A program made the position numbers and the translations under genes. 64,000 nucleotides of DNA from Sporosarcina sp. GTDB taxonomy: Bacteria; Bacillota; Bacilli; Bacillales_A; Planococcaceae. Within the stretch, counting starts at the first letter, position 1. Every line of letters begins with the position of its first letter. Below the pieces are notes generated by a model. It worked only from the letters and a program-made list of their open reading frames with translations, was not told the DNA's origin and ran no database searches. Shown here in pieces: positions 15,692 through 24,858 of the stretch. The stretch spans positions 1 through 64,000 of the forward strand of contig NZ_JARICI010000004.1 in assembly GCF_029257255.1 (NCBI RefSeq), read 5' to 3'.

Positions 15692-17549
15692 AAATCCCTT
15701 TGTATGCTGCAGGCTTAAGAAGTGCTGCTTCCTGTAAGCGGTATATCTTCCTTTCTCCGATATCGATGGAAGAGCCACCGAAGAGTTTGGCCGGATCGAC
15801 TGTAATCTCCTGAACAAATTGATGTGCAGGGTCTTTATCATGGTCTCCCAGCACGAGCTGGATCATCTGCCAGTCATCGTAAAAGTACTCTTGCAGCAAC
15901 GGGATGATGGAATGTCTGAATATGTCCGCCAGCTTCTGCATGTCGGGATTCTCCCTCAACGGCATGAAGAACGCATGGCCGATTACATGATCGCGGTCAA
16001 AGAGCACTTCAATCCGCTCATTCATCTTGGCAAGCATCGCATCGATCCGGATGGATTCCAAATCGATCGATTGCAGCAACGCTGGTTCAGGCAGCAGTTC
16101 GATAAACCGAAACCGGCGTCTCAGTGCGGTATCGAGCTGGGCAATCGAGCGGTCCGCCGTGTTCATCGTGGCCAGAATGGTGACATTGTCAGGCACCCCG
16201 AATTCACTTTGGGAGTAGGGGAGCCGTAACTTCATCGCTTCCGGCCGGCCCAGCCGTTTAGACGGCTCGATCAGCGTAATCAGCTCGCCGAAGATCTTCG
16301 ATATATTTCCGCGATTGATTTCATCTATAATGAATACGAACTGTTCCTGGTTCTTCTGGACCGCATCCGCAGAATTTTTATCGTGCTTCTCCAGAATGCT
16401 CATCACATCCTCCAGCGTAATCCGGTGAAGGCGGTACACGGACGCCAGCGTCATCACCGTATTGCCATTCATCCCATAAATGTCCTGGTCAATATCTTTG
16501 AGCAGCCAATTGACCTTCCGGCTCCTTCTGTAATCACTTTCTTCCGTCAGCCATTCATAGTCGCCAGTAATGATTCCGACGGCGTCTATCGTGCGCTCGT
16601 TCTTCAACGTCAGCACGATATCACCGATCTGCATTTCATTGATGAAATGGGCAATCACCTTCTTACCGCCGGCGCTGCTGTAGTCGGTCGTATCGTCAGG
16701 CTCCTCACCGTATAAATCCCACCCGATCCGTATGCTGTTATTGTTGAAGCAGTCCTGTTTCAGATGATGCAATTTGGAGCCTTTCAGGGAAACTTTCCAA
16801 ATGGACGGGTTCTCGCGAATTCCAAGATGGTTTTGCTCCTGTATGACCGGCGCTTTCGCCCGCTCACAAAATTGCTTGAAGACACCTGCCTTGATCTCAT
16901 ACTCCAATGTCCGCGAACTGTCCTCAATCTCGGATTCCATGATGGGCTTGATCCCTTCAATGAATTCCTCGTAGCCGTAGGATTGATGGAAGGTAGTAAA
17001 CGCAATGCGCCCATTTTCCCGGTATTCTTCGAATCGTTCACGCACAGTATCATAGCCGCCCTGATCGATTTCCGACTGTACGTCCGAAACATCCTTCTCT
17101 TCGACCTTCGCCACTGCCCAGGCCGTCGTACTATAGGTTTTCCCGGTCCCCGGCGGTCCGAACAGGATGATGTTGTCACCGTTGGCGGCAGAATGGACAG
17201 CTGGCGGTTTTGTGACAGCAGATGTGCCGCTGTTTTTCCCAGCGCGTTCTTTTAGGAATTTCAGATAGAATTCTGAGCCATAATAAAGTGCCTTGTTTCC
17301 CATAAGCTTATTGATAGCTTCGTAATTTGGAGCGTTCTCCATCAAGTCTTTTATGTCCTTGAACTGACCCGGGTTGGATATCGTGTAGAGATCAGGTAGA
17401 ACCTGCCCGCCGGTATCAAGTTTAGGGGGAGTGTGTGTAAGACTGTTGATATACGAAGAAATCGTACTTTTTTGAAATGGTACATTATTGTTATTGATTT
17501 GTTTTCGCATCCATGTTCTGAATTCATCTTTTAGATTTTGGTTTGTCAA
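15684..17549 (-). CDS. mcrB: McrB-type AAA+ GTPase with an EVE-like insertion
   Basis: 621 residues. Walker A GPPGTGKT is at 131-138, Walker B-like FIIDEINRGN near 405, then the McrB/MoxR hallmark MNTADRSIAQLD and an arginine-rich DTALRRRF. Between Walker A and Walker B is an insertion of about 145 residues (about 250-395) beginning IWKVSL with IRIGWDLYGE, GDIVLTLKN and AVGIITGDYEW. That pattern (W near the start, GDIV, GxI) resembles EVE/PUA-like modified-base readers. The protein drives the McrC nuclease after recognising modified DNA. AAGGGGAGC precedes the ATG. No methylase gene is adjacent, as expected for a modification-dependent system. Confidence 0.88.
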   Translation of the reverse strand: MTNQNLKDEFRTWMRKQINNNNVPFQKSTISSYINSLTHTPPKLDTGGQVLPDLYTISNPGQFKDIKDLMENAPNYEAINKLMGNKALYYGSEFYLKFLKERAGKNSGTSAVTKPPAVHSAANGDNIILFGPPGTGKTYSTTAWAVAKVEEKDVSDVQSEIDQGGYDTVRERFEEYRENGRIAFTTFHQSYGYEEFIEGIKPIMESEIEDSSRTLEYEIKAGVFKQFCERAKAPVIQEQNHLGIRENPSIWKVSLKGSKLHHLKQDCFNNNSIRIGWDLYGEEPDDTTDYSSAGGKKVIAHFINEMQIGDIVLTLKNERTIDAVGIITGDYEWLTEESDYRRSRKVNWLLKDIDQDIYGMNGNTVMTLASVYRLHRITLEDVMSILEKHDKNSADAVQKNQEQFVFIIDEINRGNISKIFGELITLIEPSKRLGRPEAMKLRLPYSQSEFGVPDNVTILATMNTADRSIAQLDTALRRRFRFIELLPEPALLQSIDLESIRIDAMLAKMNERIEVLFDRDHVIGHAFFMPLRENPDMQKLADIFRHSIIPLLQEYFYDDWQMIQLVLGDHDKDPAHQFVQEITVDPAKLFGGSSIDIGERKIYRLQEAALLKPAAYKGIYE

Positions 17550-17649
17550 TGAAAGCTCCCCTTAGTTTTATGTTTTTGTTTGTATTGTCTATTGAGATTT
17601 TAACATGATAGGTAGTTTAGTAGGGGAGTTATTATAGTGGAACGTATGT

Positions 17650-17817
17650 ATGCAATATGCTGAATTGAAAAGTGCTAAAGGATGCGTAAGGAGTGTTCAG
17701 GACGTTGAGGAGTTTAAGACGTATCCTGTGATGCTGGAGCATGCCGGGGAATTGAGTGAGCTGGAGAAGGGAGTGCTTGCTGAACACAGAGAATGGCTTA
17801 TTGAAGTGAACCGTACG
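17650..17817 (+). pseudogene. unrecognised 5' gene fragment
   Basis: An open frame starting at 17650 reads MQYAELKSAKGCVRSV and EFKTYPVMLEHAGELSELEKG, then EHREWLIEVNRTG. It has the character of a real protein, but past about 17815 the frame only mirrors the opposite-strand PLD gene. It looks like a 50-60 residue N-terminal remnant joined tail-to-tail to the truncated PLD gene. Family not recognised; it may be chance. Confidence 0.3.
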
Positions 17818-18103
17818 GGCTTTCTCGCATTTGCAGCCGCAATAGTTCTTCTTCGTCGTAGCGGTTGTTGCGCCACTTTAGCTGGCTGTAGTCAAGTGCC
17901 CCCGGCTGCGTGATAGACAGATAGTCGCCTGTCAGGATCTTGATTTCAGCACCGCGCAGGGCAGCTTCCCGCAAAACAGGCAGCACTTCCTTGACGCCCG
18001 ATTTCATGAGAAAATCTGTCATCCAGTAAATCGTGTCGGCTTCTGCAGTCAGTTTCTTCAAGTCCTCAAGCAAGTTTCGCGTCAGCAGGCGCAGTTTAGT
18101 CAT
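17798..18103 (-). pseudogene. PLD-like domain protein (helicase/restriction type), N-terminal fragment
   Basis: 101 codons begin MTKLRLLTRNLLEDLKK, then ADTIYWMTDFLMKSGV, LPVLREAALRGAEIKILTGDYLSITQP. This is the N-terminal phospholipase-D-like segment found ahead of large DEAD/DEAH helicases of defence islands. The expected 700-plus further residues are missing; the family-like part ends near 17815 (EELLRLQ) at a junction with unrelated sequence. Its ATG overlaps the end of the MazG-like gene by 8 nt. Probably not functional, unless the isolated PLD-like segment has been kept. Confidence 0.65.
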
Positions 18104-18422
18104 CCAGTACTTCTTCTAAATAGATTCTTTCATTAAAAGCTCCGCGTTTCTTGGCTTTCTCTTGACGGACTGTTTCGAGTTCCTCTATCGTGACGCCGTT
18201 GAACTGGGCAGCTGCATAGATCAGCTCCAATAGGTCGGATAGTTCTTCCACATGTTCTTCGGCTGTATTGGCTTCTTCATATTCCTTCAGTTCCTCGTAC
18301 ATCTTCTTGTTTACTTCCGCTATGTAGGCTGATTCGTCCAATATGCGCGTCACGCACGTCTTGCCGTCGCGTTCGATAATGTCCGGAATCAAATCGCGGA
18401 CGAGCTTGTTGTAGACTGGCAT
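18096..18422 (-). CDS. MazG-like nucleotide pyrophosphohydrolase
   Basis: 108 residues from ATG 18422 (MPVYNKLVRDLIPDIIE), with AGGAGAGG 7 nt upstream; a longer frame to 18527 has no ribosome site. The all-alpha fold shows the metal-binding pattern YEELKEYEEA...EHVEELSDLLELIYAAA (ExxE...ExxD). The group, related to phosphoribosyl-ATP pyrophosphohydrolases, hydrolyses non-canonical or excess nucleotides and often occurs in defence islands. It is directly upstream of, and overlapping, the PLD fragment on the same strand. Confidence 0.85.
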   Translation of the reverse strand: MPVYNKLVRDLIPDIIERDGKTCVTRILDESAYIAEVNKKMYEELKEYEEANTAEEHVEELSDLLELIYAAAQFNGVTIEELETVRQEKAKKRGAFNERIYLEEVLDD

Positions 18423-18692
18423 GCAGATCCTCTCCTGTTCCCATATTATTTTACCGTATTCTGCCATAGGGCCAATATGATTACAGTTTAACATGTTATG
18501 GATAATAAACCGTAAATAGTCGAACACTCCTTTTTTGAACGGCGAAATCCCTCGAATTTCATTGACTAGAATAGAAGAATAGGAAATAATGTATACTATA
18601 CTTACTTTCTAATTATTAAACGAGAATAAGCATTTTGAATTACTACATACCATATATTTCCCCTTGGTCACGGGTTTGAGGAGGTGGGCAGA

Positions 18693-20738
18693 TTGTTTAC
18701 ACCACCAGACTACCAGAAATACACAGAAGTAGCGGGGACCTATTCACTCATCATCATCCTGCTCTCGTTTCTCATCATCTGTTTTTCTTCTTATACGACG
18801 ATTGCTCTTTATAACCGCATGCAGCAGCCGAGTTTCTTCCGGCGTGAAGTATGGCTCGTGCTGGCTTCATTTTCGATGGGCTTCGGAATTTGGGCTACGC
18901 ATTTCGTCTCCATGAACTCGATGGTGATTCCAATAGAAATGCATTTCGACTATACGATTAGTTTCGTTTCCATGCTGCCTGCGATTATCGCGGCGTTCCT
19001 GGCGTTCCAGCTGGTGCAGGGTCCGATGAAGTCTTGCTGGCGCCATACGATTGCGGCTATCCTTATTGCAGAAGGCATGACGGCCATGCATATTATCGGC
19101 ATGGAAGCGATGAAGATGGACGCAATCTACCGCTATGACTGGAAGCTGTTGATCACGGGTAATATCATCGGGGGGCTATTTGCGTATTTCACATTGCGTC
19201 TCATCAGTAATCCGGATCGCACGAAGGTGAATCGGTTGTTGGCGACAGTCTGCCTGACGATCGGTCCTGCAGTCATGCATTATCTTGGACTGTTCAGCAT
19301 GACGTACTATACAGAAATTGGACAGCCTCTCGCGGATCCGTCGATTTCCCATATGCATGTGCTGAATTCCATTATTGGTGTCGGGGTCGGTCTGTTGCTG
19401 GTGGGGATGCTGCTGACGACGTATATTGACGGTTATGTCGACCATTGGCTGAAGTATTACGACGTACTGACGAAGCTGCCAAACCGGCGAAACTGGGAGC
19501 GGCAGCTTACGGATGATGTGGCGATCGGTGATTTGGCGATTTGGAATTTTCCGGATTTGCAGCGGGTTAATCAGCTGTACGGCTATGAAACGGGGGATAA
19601 AATTCTTCAGCAAATTGGAGAGTTATTATCGAGTTGGAAACCGAAATTTGCACAGCTCTACCGGGTCAGCGGAAATCGCTACTTATTCAGTGTGACACAG
19701 GGAAACCGATCTGCAGACTTCTATAAAAGTCTAGTCGTCATTCAGCGTGAGATCGATCAATTGCTGCCAATCAAGAGGCAGGAGATGCGCTATACTTGCG
19801 CCCTTTCAAAAGCCGATCAGCGTAAAACGAAAAAACAACTGTATAAGGAAGCTTTGATGGTCGTCGAGCAAGCATCCACGACGCGTGATTGGGGATTGAT
19901 CACATTCGATCCGGCCATTTACGGCACCTCCTATGAACAGGAAGTGCTGCGCGACATTTCGCAGGCGATGAAAGAAAAGCATTTGTATCTTGTCTATCAG
20001 CCGAAAGTTGAAGGACGAACGGAAGCATTCATTGGCGTAGAAGCACTCCTTAGGTGGAACCATCCGGAAATTGGTCCGATCTCTCCCGCTATGTTCGTGC
20101 CTTTTCTCGAGCATGAGGGTCGGATGGGCGAGGTGACGGACTGGATTATCCGTGAAGTGTGCAGACAGATTCATAAATGGGATCAGCAAGGTGTCCATAT
20201 TCCGCAAGTTGCCATCAATATACCAGGTGAATATATGACCGAACCGCATCTGCTGGACGTTTTATGGAATGAGACCAATTCCTACAGTATCGATCCAAGC
20301 CGGATTGAGCTGGAGATCACGGAAACCAGTACTGCGAAATCAATTACGCTCGCAACGGTTGCGGTGAAACGATTCAAACGCTACGGATTTGCAGTCGCGC
20401 TCGATGATTTCGGAACGGGTGTTTCTTCACTGTCCTATTTGCAGCAGTTGCCGATTACGACACTGAAGATCGACAAGTCGTTTACCGACGTCGTGCCGGC
20501 ATCGCCGAAAGAGTGCGCGGTGTTGAACGCGATTCTAGCCATCGGGCGGTCGATGGAGCTTCAGCTGATTATCGAAGGCGTGGAGACGAAAGAGCAGGTA
20601 GATTTCTTGCTGGATCTGCAGCCGGACTTACTATTCCAAGGTTTCTACTATGCGAGACCGATGACCAGTGAACAGCTGCTAGAGTGGATTGCAGCCACCT
20701 ATAAATCTAACCGATTGGCGTCAGTCAACAAGTCTTGA
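18693..20738 (+). CDS. MHYT - degenerate GGDEF - EAL cyclic-di-GMP phosphodiesterase
   Basis: 681 residues from TTG 18693 (FTPPDYQKY), placed 8 nt after GAGGAGG; a GTG at 18684 overlaps that site. The N-terminal seven-helix MHYT sensor has repeated M-H-(Y/I)-T/G motifs (GIWATHFVSM, TAMHIIGM, VMHYLGLF). The GGDEF domain is degenerate: the signature position reads VSGNRYLF. The EAL domain is complete: GVEALLRW, LEITET, LDDFGTG, LKIDKSF and EGVETKEQ. Expected activity is therefore hydrolysis of c-di-GMP at the membrane under control of a gas or redox cue. It is a single-gene unit. Confidence 0.93.
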   Translation: MFTPPDYQKYTEVAGTYSLIIILLSFLIICFSSYTTIALYNRMQQPSFFRREVWLVLASFSMGFGIWATHFVSMNSMVIPIEMHFDYTISFVSMLPAIIAAFLAFQLVQGPMKSCWRHTIAAILIAEGMTAMHIIGMEAMKMDAIYRYDWKLLITGNIIGGLFAYFTLRLISNPDRTKVNRLLATVCLTIGPAVMHYLGLFSMTYYTEIGQPLADPSISHMHVLNSIIGVGVGLLLVGMLLTTYIDGYVDHWLKYYDVLTKLPNRRNWERQLTDDVAIGDLAIWNFPDLQRVNQLYGYETGDKILQQIGELLSSWKPKFAQLYRVSGNRYLFSVTQGNRSADFYKSLVVIQREIDQLLPIKRQEMRYTCALSKADQRKTKKQLYKEALMVVEQASTTRDWGLITFDPAIYGTSYEQEVLRDISQAMKEKHLYLVYQPKVEGRTEAFIGVEALLRWNHPEIGPISPAMFVPFLEHEGRMGEVTDWIIREVCRQIHKWDQQGVHIPQVAINIPGEYMTEPHLLDVLWNETNSYSIDPSRIELEITETSTAKSITLATVAVKRFKRYGFAVALDDFGTGVSSLSYLQQLPITTLKIDKSFTDVVPASPKECAVLNAILAIGRSMELQLIIEGVETKEQVDFLLDLQPDLLFQGFYYARPMTSEQLLEWIAATYKSNRLASVNKS

Positions 20739-20888
20739 GCCAAATAAAGCAGCCGCCAGATTTCTTTGTATTGTCATAGATTGATGGGCTGTCATTATGG
20801 TATAGTAGTCCTATGGCACCAAATGATTTTTGCTACTGTTAATGTTTGATAGATAGATAGACGATATCGTCTGAGAGGGTGGAAGAAG

Positions 20889-21794
20889 TTGGCGAACGAT
20901 TCAGGTATTTTATTGGAAAGCGGAACGAATGAGCTGGAGATTGTCGGGTTTGAAATGGGAGGCAATCGTTACGGTATCAACGTCATCAAAGTGAAAGAAA
21001 TTATTATGCCTTTACCGATTACGCCGATTCCCCATGCGCATTTTGCGGTGGAAGGAATCATTCAACTGCGCGGCGAAGTGCTGCCGGTTGTTAGTATGGA
21101 AAAAATCTTGGGGATGGCGCCTTCAGCTAATCCGCAAGATGAAAAATATATTGTGGCTTCATTTAATAAACAGACGGTCGTGTTCAAAGTGCACAACGTC
21201 ACACAGATTCACCGGATTTCTTGGAATCAAATCGAGAAACCTTCAGGAATTTACGCGGCAGAGAATTCTCAAGTCATTGGCGTTATCAAATTGGACGGCG
21301 ATATGCTGCTGTTGCTTGATTTTGAGAAGATTATTGTCGATATCAATCCGGAAGGCGGTATTAACGTCGACCAAGTGAAGAAACTTGGTAAGCGGGAGCG
21401 TTCGGATAAGCGTCTATTAATCGCGGAAGATTCCCCGTTATTGCGTAAATTGTTGAATGATACGTTGACGGAAGCGGGCTATGGCAATCTGGATTTCTAC
21501 GAGAACGGGAAAGATGCGTATGATTATCTGGAAAGTATCGCGAATGAAGGTCTCGATGTGAAGCAAGAAGTACAGCTTGTCATTACGGATATCGAAATGC
21601 CGCAAATGGACGGCCATCACTTCACGAAGAGAATCCGTGAGAATCCTAAGCTTGCGGGACTACCGATCATTATTTTCTCCTCTCTCATCACGGACGACCT
21701 GAAACATAAAGGTCTCAGCGTCGGGGCGGACGATCAGGTAAGTAAGCCGGAAATTGCGGAGCTTGTGCTGAAGATTGATAAGTTTATATTGTAA
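20889..21794 (+). CDS. cheV: chemotaxis protein CheV (CheW-receiver)
   Basis: 301 residues from TTG 20889, preceded by GAGAGGGTGG. The CheW-like domain (about 15-160) carries NVIKVKEIIMP and EGIIQLRGEVLPVV; the receiver domain (about 175-300) has LIAEDSPLLRK, the phosphorylated Asp in VITDIEMPQMDG and a late Lys (VSKPE). CheV couples receptors to CheA and tunes adaptation through receiver phosphorylation. It stands alone, as in Bacillus. It is followed by a strong terminator. Confidence 0.95.
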   Translation: MANDSGILLESGTNELEIVGFEMGGNRYGINVIKVKEIIMPLPITPIPHAHFAVEGIIQLRGEVLPVVSMEKILGMAPSANPQDEKYIVASFNKQTVVFKVHNVTQIHRISWNQIEKPSGIYAAENSQVIGVIKLDGDMLLLLDFEKIIVDINPEGGINVDQVKKLGKRERSDKRLLIAEDSPLLRKLLNDTLTEAGYGNLDFYENGKDAYDYLESIANEGLDVKQEVQLVITDIEMPQMDGHHFTKRIRENPKLAGLPIIIFSSLITDDLKHKGLSVGADDQVSKPEIAELVLKIDKFIL

Positions 21795-21800
21795 GAGTAA

Positions 21801-21827
21801 AGACTTCCTCTGGAGGTCTTTTTTTTA
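21801..21827 (+). terminator. rho-independent terminator after cheV
   Basis: AGACTTCC pairs with GGAGGTCT (one G-T pair) over a TCT loop, followed by eight T. Confidence 0.9.
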
Positions 21828-21932
21828 CGTAAAAAGATCTGTTTTTATTGGGTTCTGAAAGATTCCATAAGGCGATTTGCTGCCAATCTGTTAATATAAA
21901 CACAAAGACTAGGGACAGATAGGTGAATTTTC

Positions 21933-22634
21933 ATGACAGAGCGTATTTTGATCGTAGAAGACGAAGAAAGCATCGCGCGTGTATTGCAGCTGGAGCTGGA
22001 ATTTGAGAAGTATGAGACAGGAGTGGCGCATACCGGTACGGATGGCTTGATTTTATTTCGGGAAGAGAAATGGGATCTGGTGCTGCTGGATCTTATGTTG
22101 CCCGGCCTGAACGGACTCGATGTGCTGCGCAGGATCCGTTCCCACGACGAGCATACGCCTGTCCTTTTATTGACTGCGAAAAATGATGTCGAAGATAAGG
22201 TGATAGGGCTGGATCTTGGCGCAAATGATTATATTACGAAGCCGTTTGAGATAGAGGAGCTGCTCGCGAGAATCCGTACAGCGCTTCGGATTTCGGGGCA
22301 TGAGCCTGCGGAAGCCGCAGATCCAGATCTGCTGACATTTGGCGATTTGTCGCTGCATCAGCTGTCGCGTGAAGTGCATTGCGGGGGGCGGTCGATCGAA
22401 CTGACGCCTCGGGAATTTGATTTGCTGCAGCATTTATTGAAGCATCCGAATCAGGTGCTGTCGCGTGAGCAGTTGCTGGACGCGGTGTGGGGCTATGATT
22501 ATTTCGGCGATACGAATGTCGTCGATGTCTATATCCGCTATGTGCGCAAGAAGATTGATGACGGCGAGGCGTCCCACATTCATACCGTGCGTGGTGTCGG
22601 CTATGTGCTGAAGGAGCCGGTGCATGAAGCTTAA
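21933..22634 (+). CDS. OmpR-family response regulator (YkoG-like)
   Basis: 233 residues. The receiver domain carries ILIVEDEES, the phospho-acceptor Asp in LVLLDLMLPG and KPFEIEEL. The C-terminal winged helix has LTPREFDLLQHLLKHPNQVLSREQLL and VDVYIRYVRKKI. Its stop region overlaps the histidine kinase start by 11 nt. With the two PepSY genes downstream the order matches the ykoGHIJ arrangement of Bacillus, so it probably controls those PepSY genes in response to an envelope signal. Confidence 0.93.
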   Translation: MTERILIVEDEESIARVLQLELEFEKYETGVAHTGTDGLILFREEKWDLVLLDLMLPGLNGLDVLRRIRSHDEHTPVLLLTAKNDVEDKVIGLDLGANDYITKPFEIEELLARIRTALRISGHEPAEAADPDLLTFGDLSLHQLSREVHCGGRSIELTPREFDLLQHLLKHPNQVLSREQLLDAVWGYDYFGDTNVVDVYIRYVRKKIDDGEASHIHTVRGVGYVLKEPVHEA

Positions 22635-23958
22635 GACGAAGATTCATCTGTTTTCGACGGTGCTGATGCTGTTCATTCTGGCGCTTAGCAACAGCGGGAT
22701 TTATGTGATCTTTAAGCAGCTCGCTTATACGACGGAATACCAACAGCTGATCCATCGGTCGAAGGAGCTGACGGAAGGCCTGAGCCGTGTGCATGATAAG
22801 AAGGAAGTCAGCGATGTCTTGCGGACCTACATGAATCCGGAAAGTATGCTGCGTGTGACGGATGAAAAAGGTAAAGAGATCAAGACGTTGGTTTCGACGA
22901 AAGAACTTGAAAATTATGAGCTGACATTTGACGATGATGAGTATTCGATCGGCGAAGTCAACGGTGTGGCGGTGATGATGACCAAAGTGCCGGTGATCTG
23001 GCTGGACGGGGAAGTCGCTTCTATCGAGATGGCTCAAATTTTGCGAGATTCAAGCCGCAGCCTTCATTTGCTGAAATTCATCCTGCTCGGTGTGACACTT
23101 CTCGCGATGATTCCCATTACGCTGTCGAGTATGACGCTCGGTAAAGTGGTGACGCAGCCAATCCATAAGCTGATTGCGACGATGAGCGCAAGCAGGAGAT
23201 CTGGGAAATATGAGAAGCTTGCAGCGTCCGGTGGTAAAGATGAGCTCGCTGAAATGAGCCAGACGTTTAACGAGATGATGGAGCAACTGGAGCAGAATTA
23301 TCACAAGCAGGAGAAGTTCGTGTCGAATGCTTCCCATGAGTTAAAGACGCCGCTGACGATTATGGAAGGATACGGACGCCTGCTGAAACGGCAGGGTTTC
23401 GATAATAAGCAGGTGGCGGATGAAGCGCTGACGGCGATTCTCAATGAAACAGCACGGATGAAAGAGCTAATCGAGCAGATGCTGCAGATGGCGAAAAGCA
23501 AGGATCCGCTGGCTTTCACGTTTGCGCAGGCCGATGTGACGCAGATTGTCAAAGAAACGGTAGAGCCGCTGCGTGTCGCTTCCGGGCGGACAATCACGTT
23601 CACGGAGGCTGGCAGGCTGCCGGTTTCGACGGATGATAAACGGTTAAAGCAATTGTTGTTCATTTTATTGGATAATGCGAGAAAATATAGTGATGGAGAA
23701 ATTACTGTACGTGCCTGGCAGGAAGAGCGGGCGGTTGTGATTGAAGTGCAGGATCACGGCGAAGGCATCGAAGCAAAGCATTTACCGCATCTATTAGACC
23801 GATTTTATCGCGTGCAGGAAGACCGCGCCCGCAAAACAGGCGGAACGGGCCTGGGACTCGCGATCGCGAAAGAGTTGGCAGATGGTATACGATCAGAACT
23901 GCAGGTGGAAAGTGTTCGCGGGGAAGGGACGACGATGCGAATTATTCTGCCTCGATGA
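22624..23958 (+). CDS. sensor histidine kinase (YkoH-like)
   Basis: 444 residues. TM1 is near 7-30, an extracytoplasmic segment of about 120 residues follows, TM2 is near 155-180 (LLKFILLGVTLLAMIPIT), then HAMP. The H-box is NASHELKTPLTIMEGY, the N-box LFILLDNARKYS, with DHGEGI and the G-box GGTGLGLAIAK. It is an orthodox kinase of the ArlS/YkoH type paired with the upstream regulator; ATG at 22624 overlaps the regulator gene. The signal is unknown. Confidence 0.93.
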   Translation: MKLKTKIHLFSTVLMLFILALSNSGIYVIFKQLAYTTEYQQLIHRSKELTEGLSRVHDKKEVSDVLRTYMNPESMLRVTDEKGKEIKTLVSTKELENYELTFDDDEYSIGEVNGVAVMMTKVPVIWLDGEVASIEMAQILRDSSRSLHLLKFILLGVTLLAMIPITLSSMTLGKVVTQPIHKLIATMSASRRSGKYEKLAASGGKDELAEMSQTFNEMMEQLEQNYHKQEKFVSNASHELKTPLTIMEGYGRLLKRQGFDNKQVADEALTAILNETARMKELIEQMLQMAKSKDPLAFTFAQADVTQIVKETVEPLRVASGRTITFTEAGRLPVSTDDKRLKQLLFILLDNARKYSDGEITVRAWQEERAVVIEVQDHGEGIEAKHLPHLLDRFYRVQEDRARKTGGTGLGLAIAKELADGIRSELQVESVRGEGTTMRIILPR

Positions 23959-24015
23959 TTCTCAGCGGATTGTAATGATGTCGGTATATAATGGAAGGAA
24001 ATGAGGTGACGGAGG

Positions 24016-24744
24016 ATGAGTTGGTGGAAGAAGCCGTGGGTGTTTCCCATTTTATTGACTGTAGTGATTGTAGCGGGAAGCACCTGGTATATCAAGCAAA
24101 TCATGCAGCAGGATGTGGTGCCGAAAGATGTAGTGAAGAGGAGTCTAGAGTCGATGTATCAAGGCTCAGTCGAACAGCTGACGGACGGGACTGACGGCTA
24201 TGACGCGGAAATACGCAGGAACGGCGCGTTATACAGTGCGACGGTCGATCATAAGACAGGCAAGGTTTTGGCACTTACTTTACTGAAAGAAGCGGAGCCG
24301 GAATTGGCGGTTAAACCTGAGACGAAAGATGCGAAAAATGCTAAGGAAACGCCGGCTGCCTCTGTGGAGAAACCTGCCGCGGTGCCGTTGCCGAAATCAG
24401 GGGAGCAGCAGAAGTCGATACCTGAACCTGCTCCAAAGCCTGTAGAAAAACCGGTCGTGAAGCCGCAACCAAAACCGCAGCCGCAGCCAGCGCCTCAGGC
24501 AAAGCCGAAACCTGAGCCGAAAAAATCGGTATGGCTGACATCTCAGCAAGCTGTAAATATCGCGCTGAAGCAGCTGAATGCCAAGGTGCCGGTTGAGGTG
24601 GAGGACGTTGATTTCGTCGAATCGGAGCAAGGCGGCTATTACTTAGTCGAGCTGGAGCTGGATACGGACGCGGACCGGAATGAAGTGGTCTATCAGATTC
24701 ATGCAATTTCCGGGAAGGTCCTATCGGTAGCTTGGGATGATTGA
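24016..24744 (+). CDS. membrane-anchored protein with two PepSY domains (YkoI-like)
   Basis: 242 residues. One N-terminal membrane anchor (PWVFPILLTVVIVAGSTWYI) is followed by a PepSY-type unit (VKRSLESMYQGSVEQL, VDHKTGKVLAL), a long Pro/Lys-rich linker (about 110-170, KPQPKPQPQ) and a second PepSY unit (TSQQAVNIALKQLN, YQIHAISGKVLSV). PepSY domains are thought to modulate peptidases or bind the cell envelope. The start follows GACGGAGG. It lies 57 nt after the kinase gene, likely in one operon with it. Confidence 0.85.
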   Translation: MSWWKKPWVFPILLTVVIVAGSTWYIKQIMQQDVVPKDVVKRSLESMYQGSVEQLTDGTDGYDAEIRRNGALYSATVDHKTGKVLALTLLKEAEPELAVKPETKDAKNAKETPAASVEKPAAVPLPKSGEQQKSIPEPAPKPVEKPVVKPQPKPQPQPAPQAKPKPEPKKSVWLTSQQAVNIALKQLNAKVPVEVEDVDFVESEQGGYYLVELELDTDADRNEVVYQIHAISGKVLSVAWDD

Positions 24745-24858
24745 GTATGGGGAAATTTGCTTAATCTGAGAGTCTCTCATCATTTTCTAATGAAGTTCTT
24801 ACTCTTTTCTCAGAAACCCGGGGTACAGTGAGGGTAGAAAAGAAAGGAGGAGAATTCG

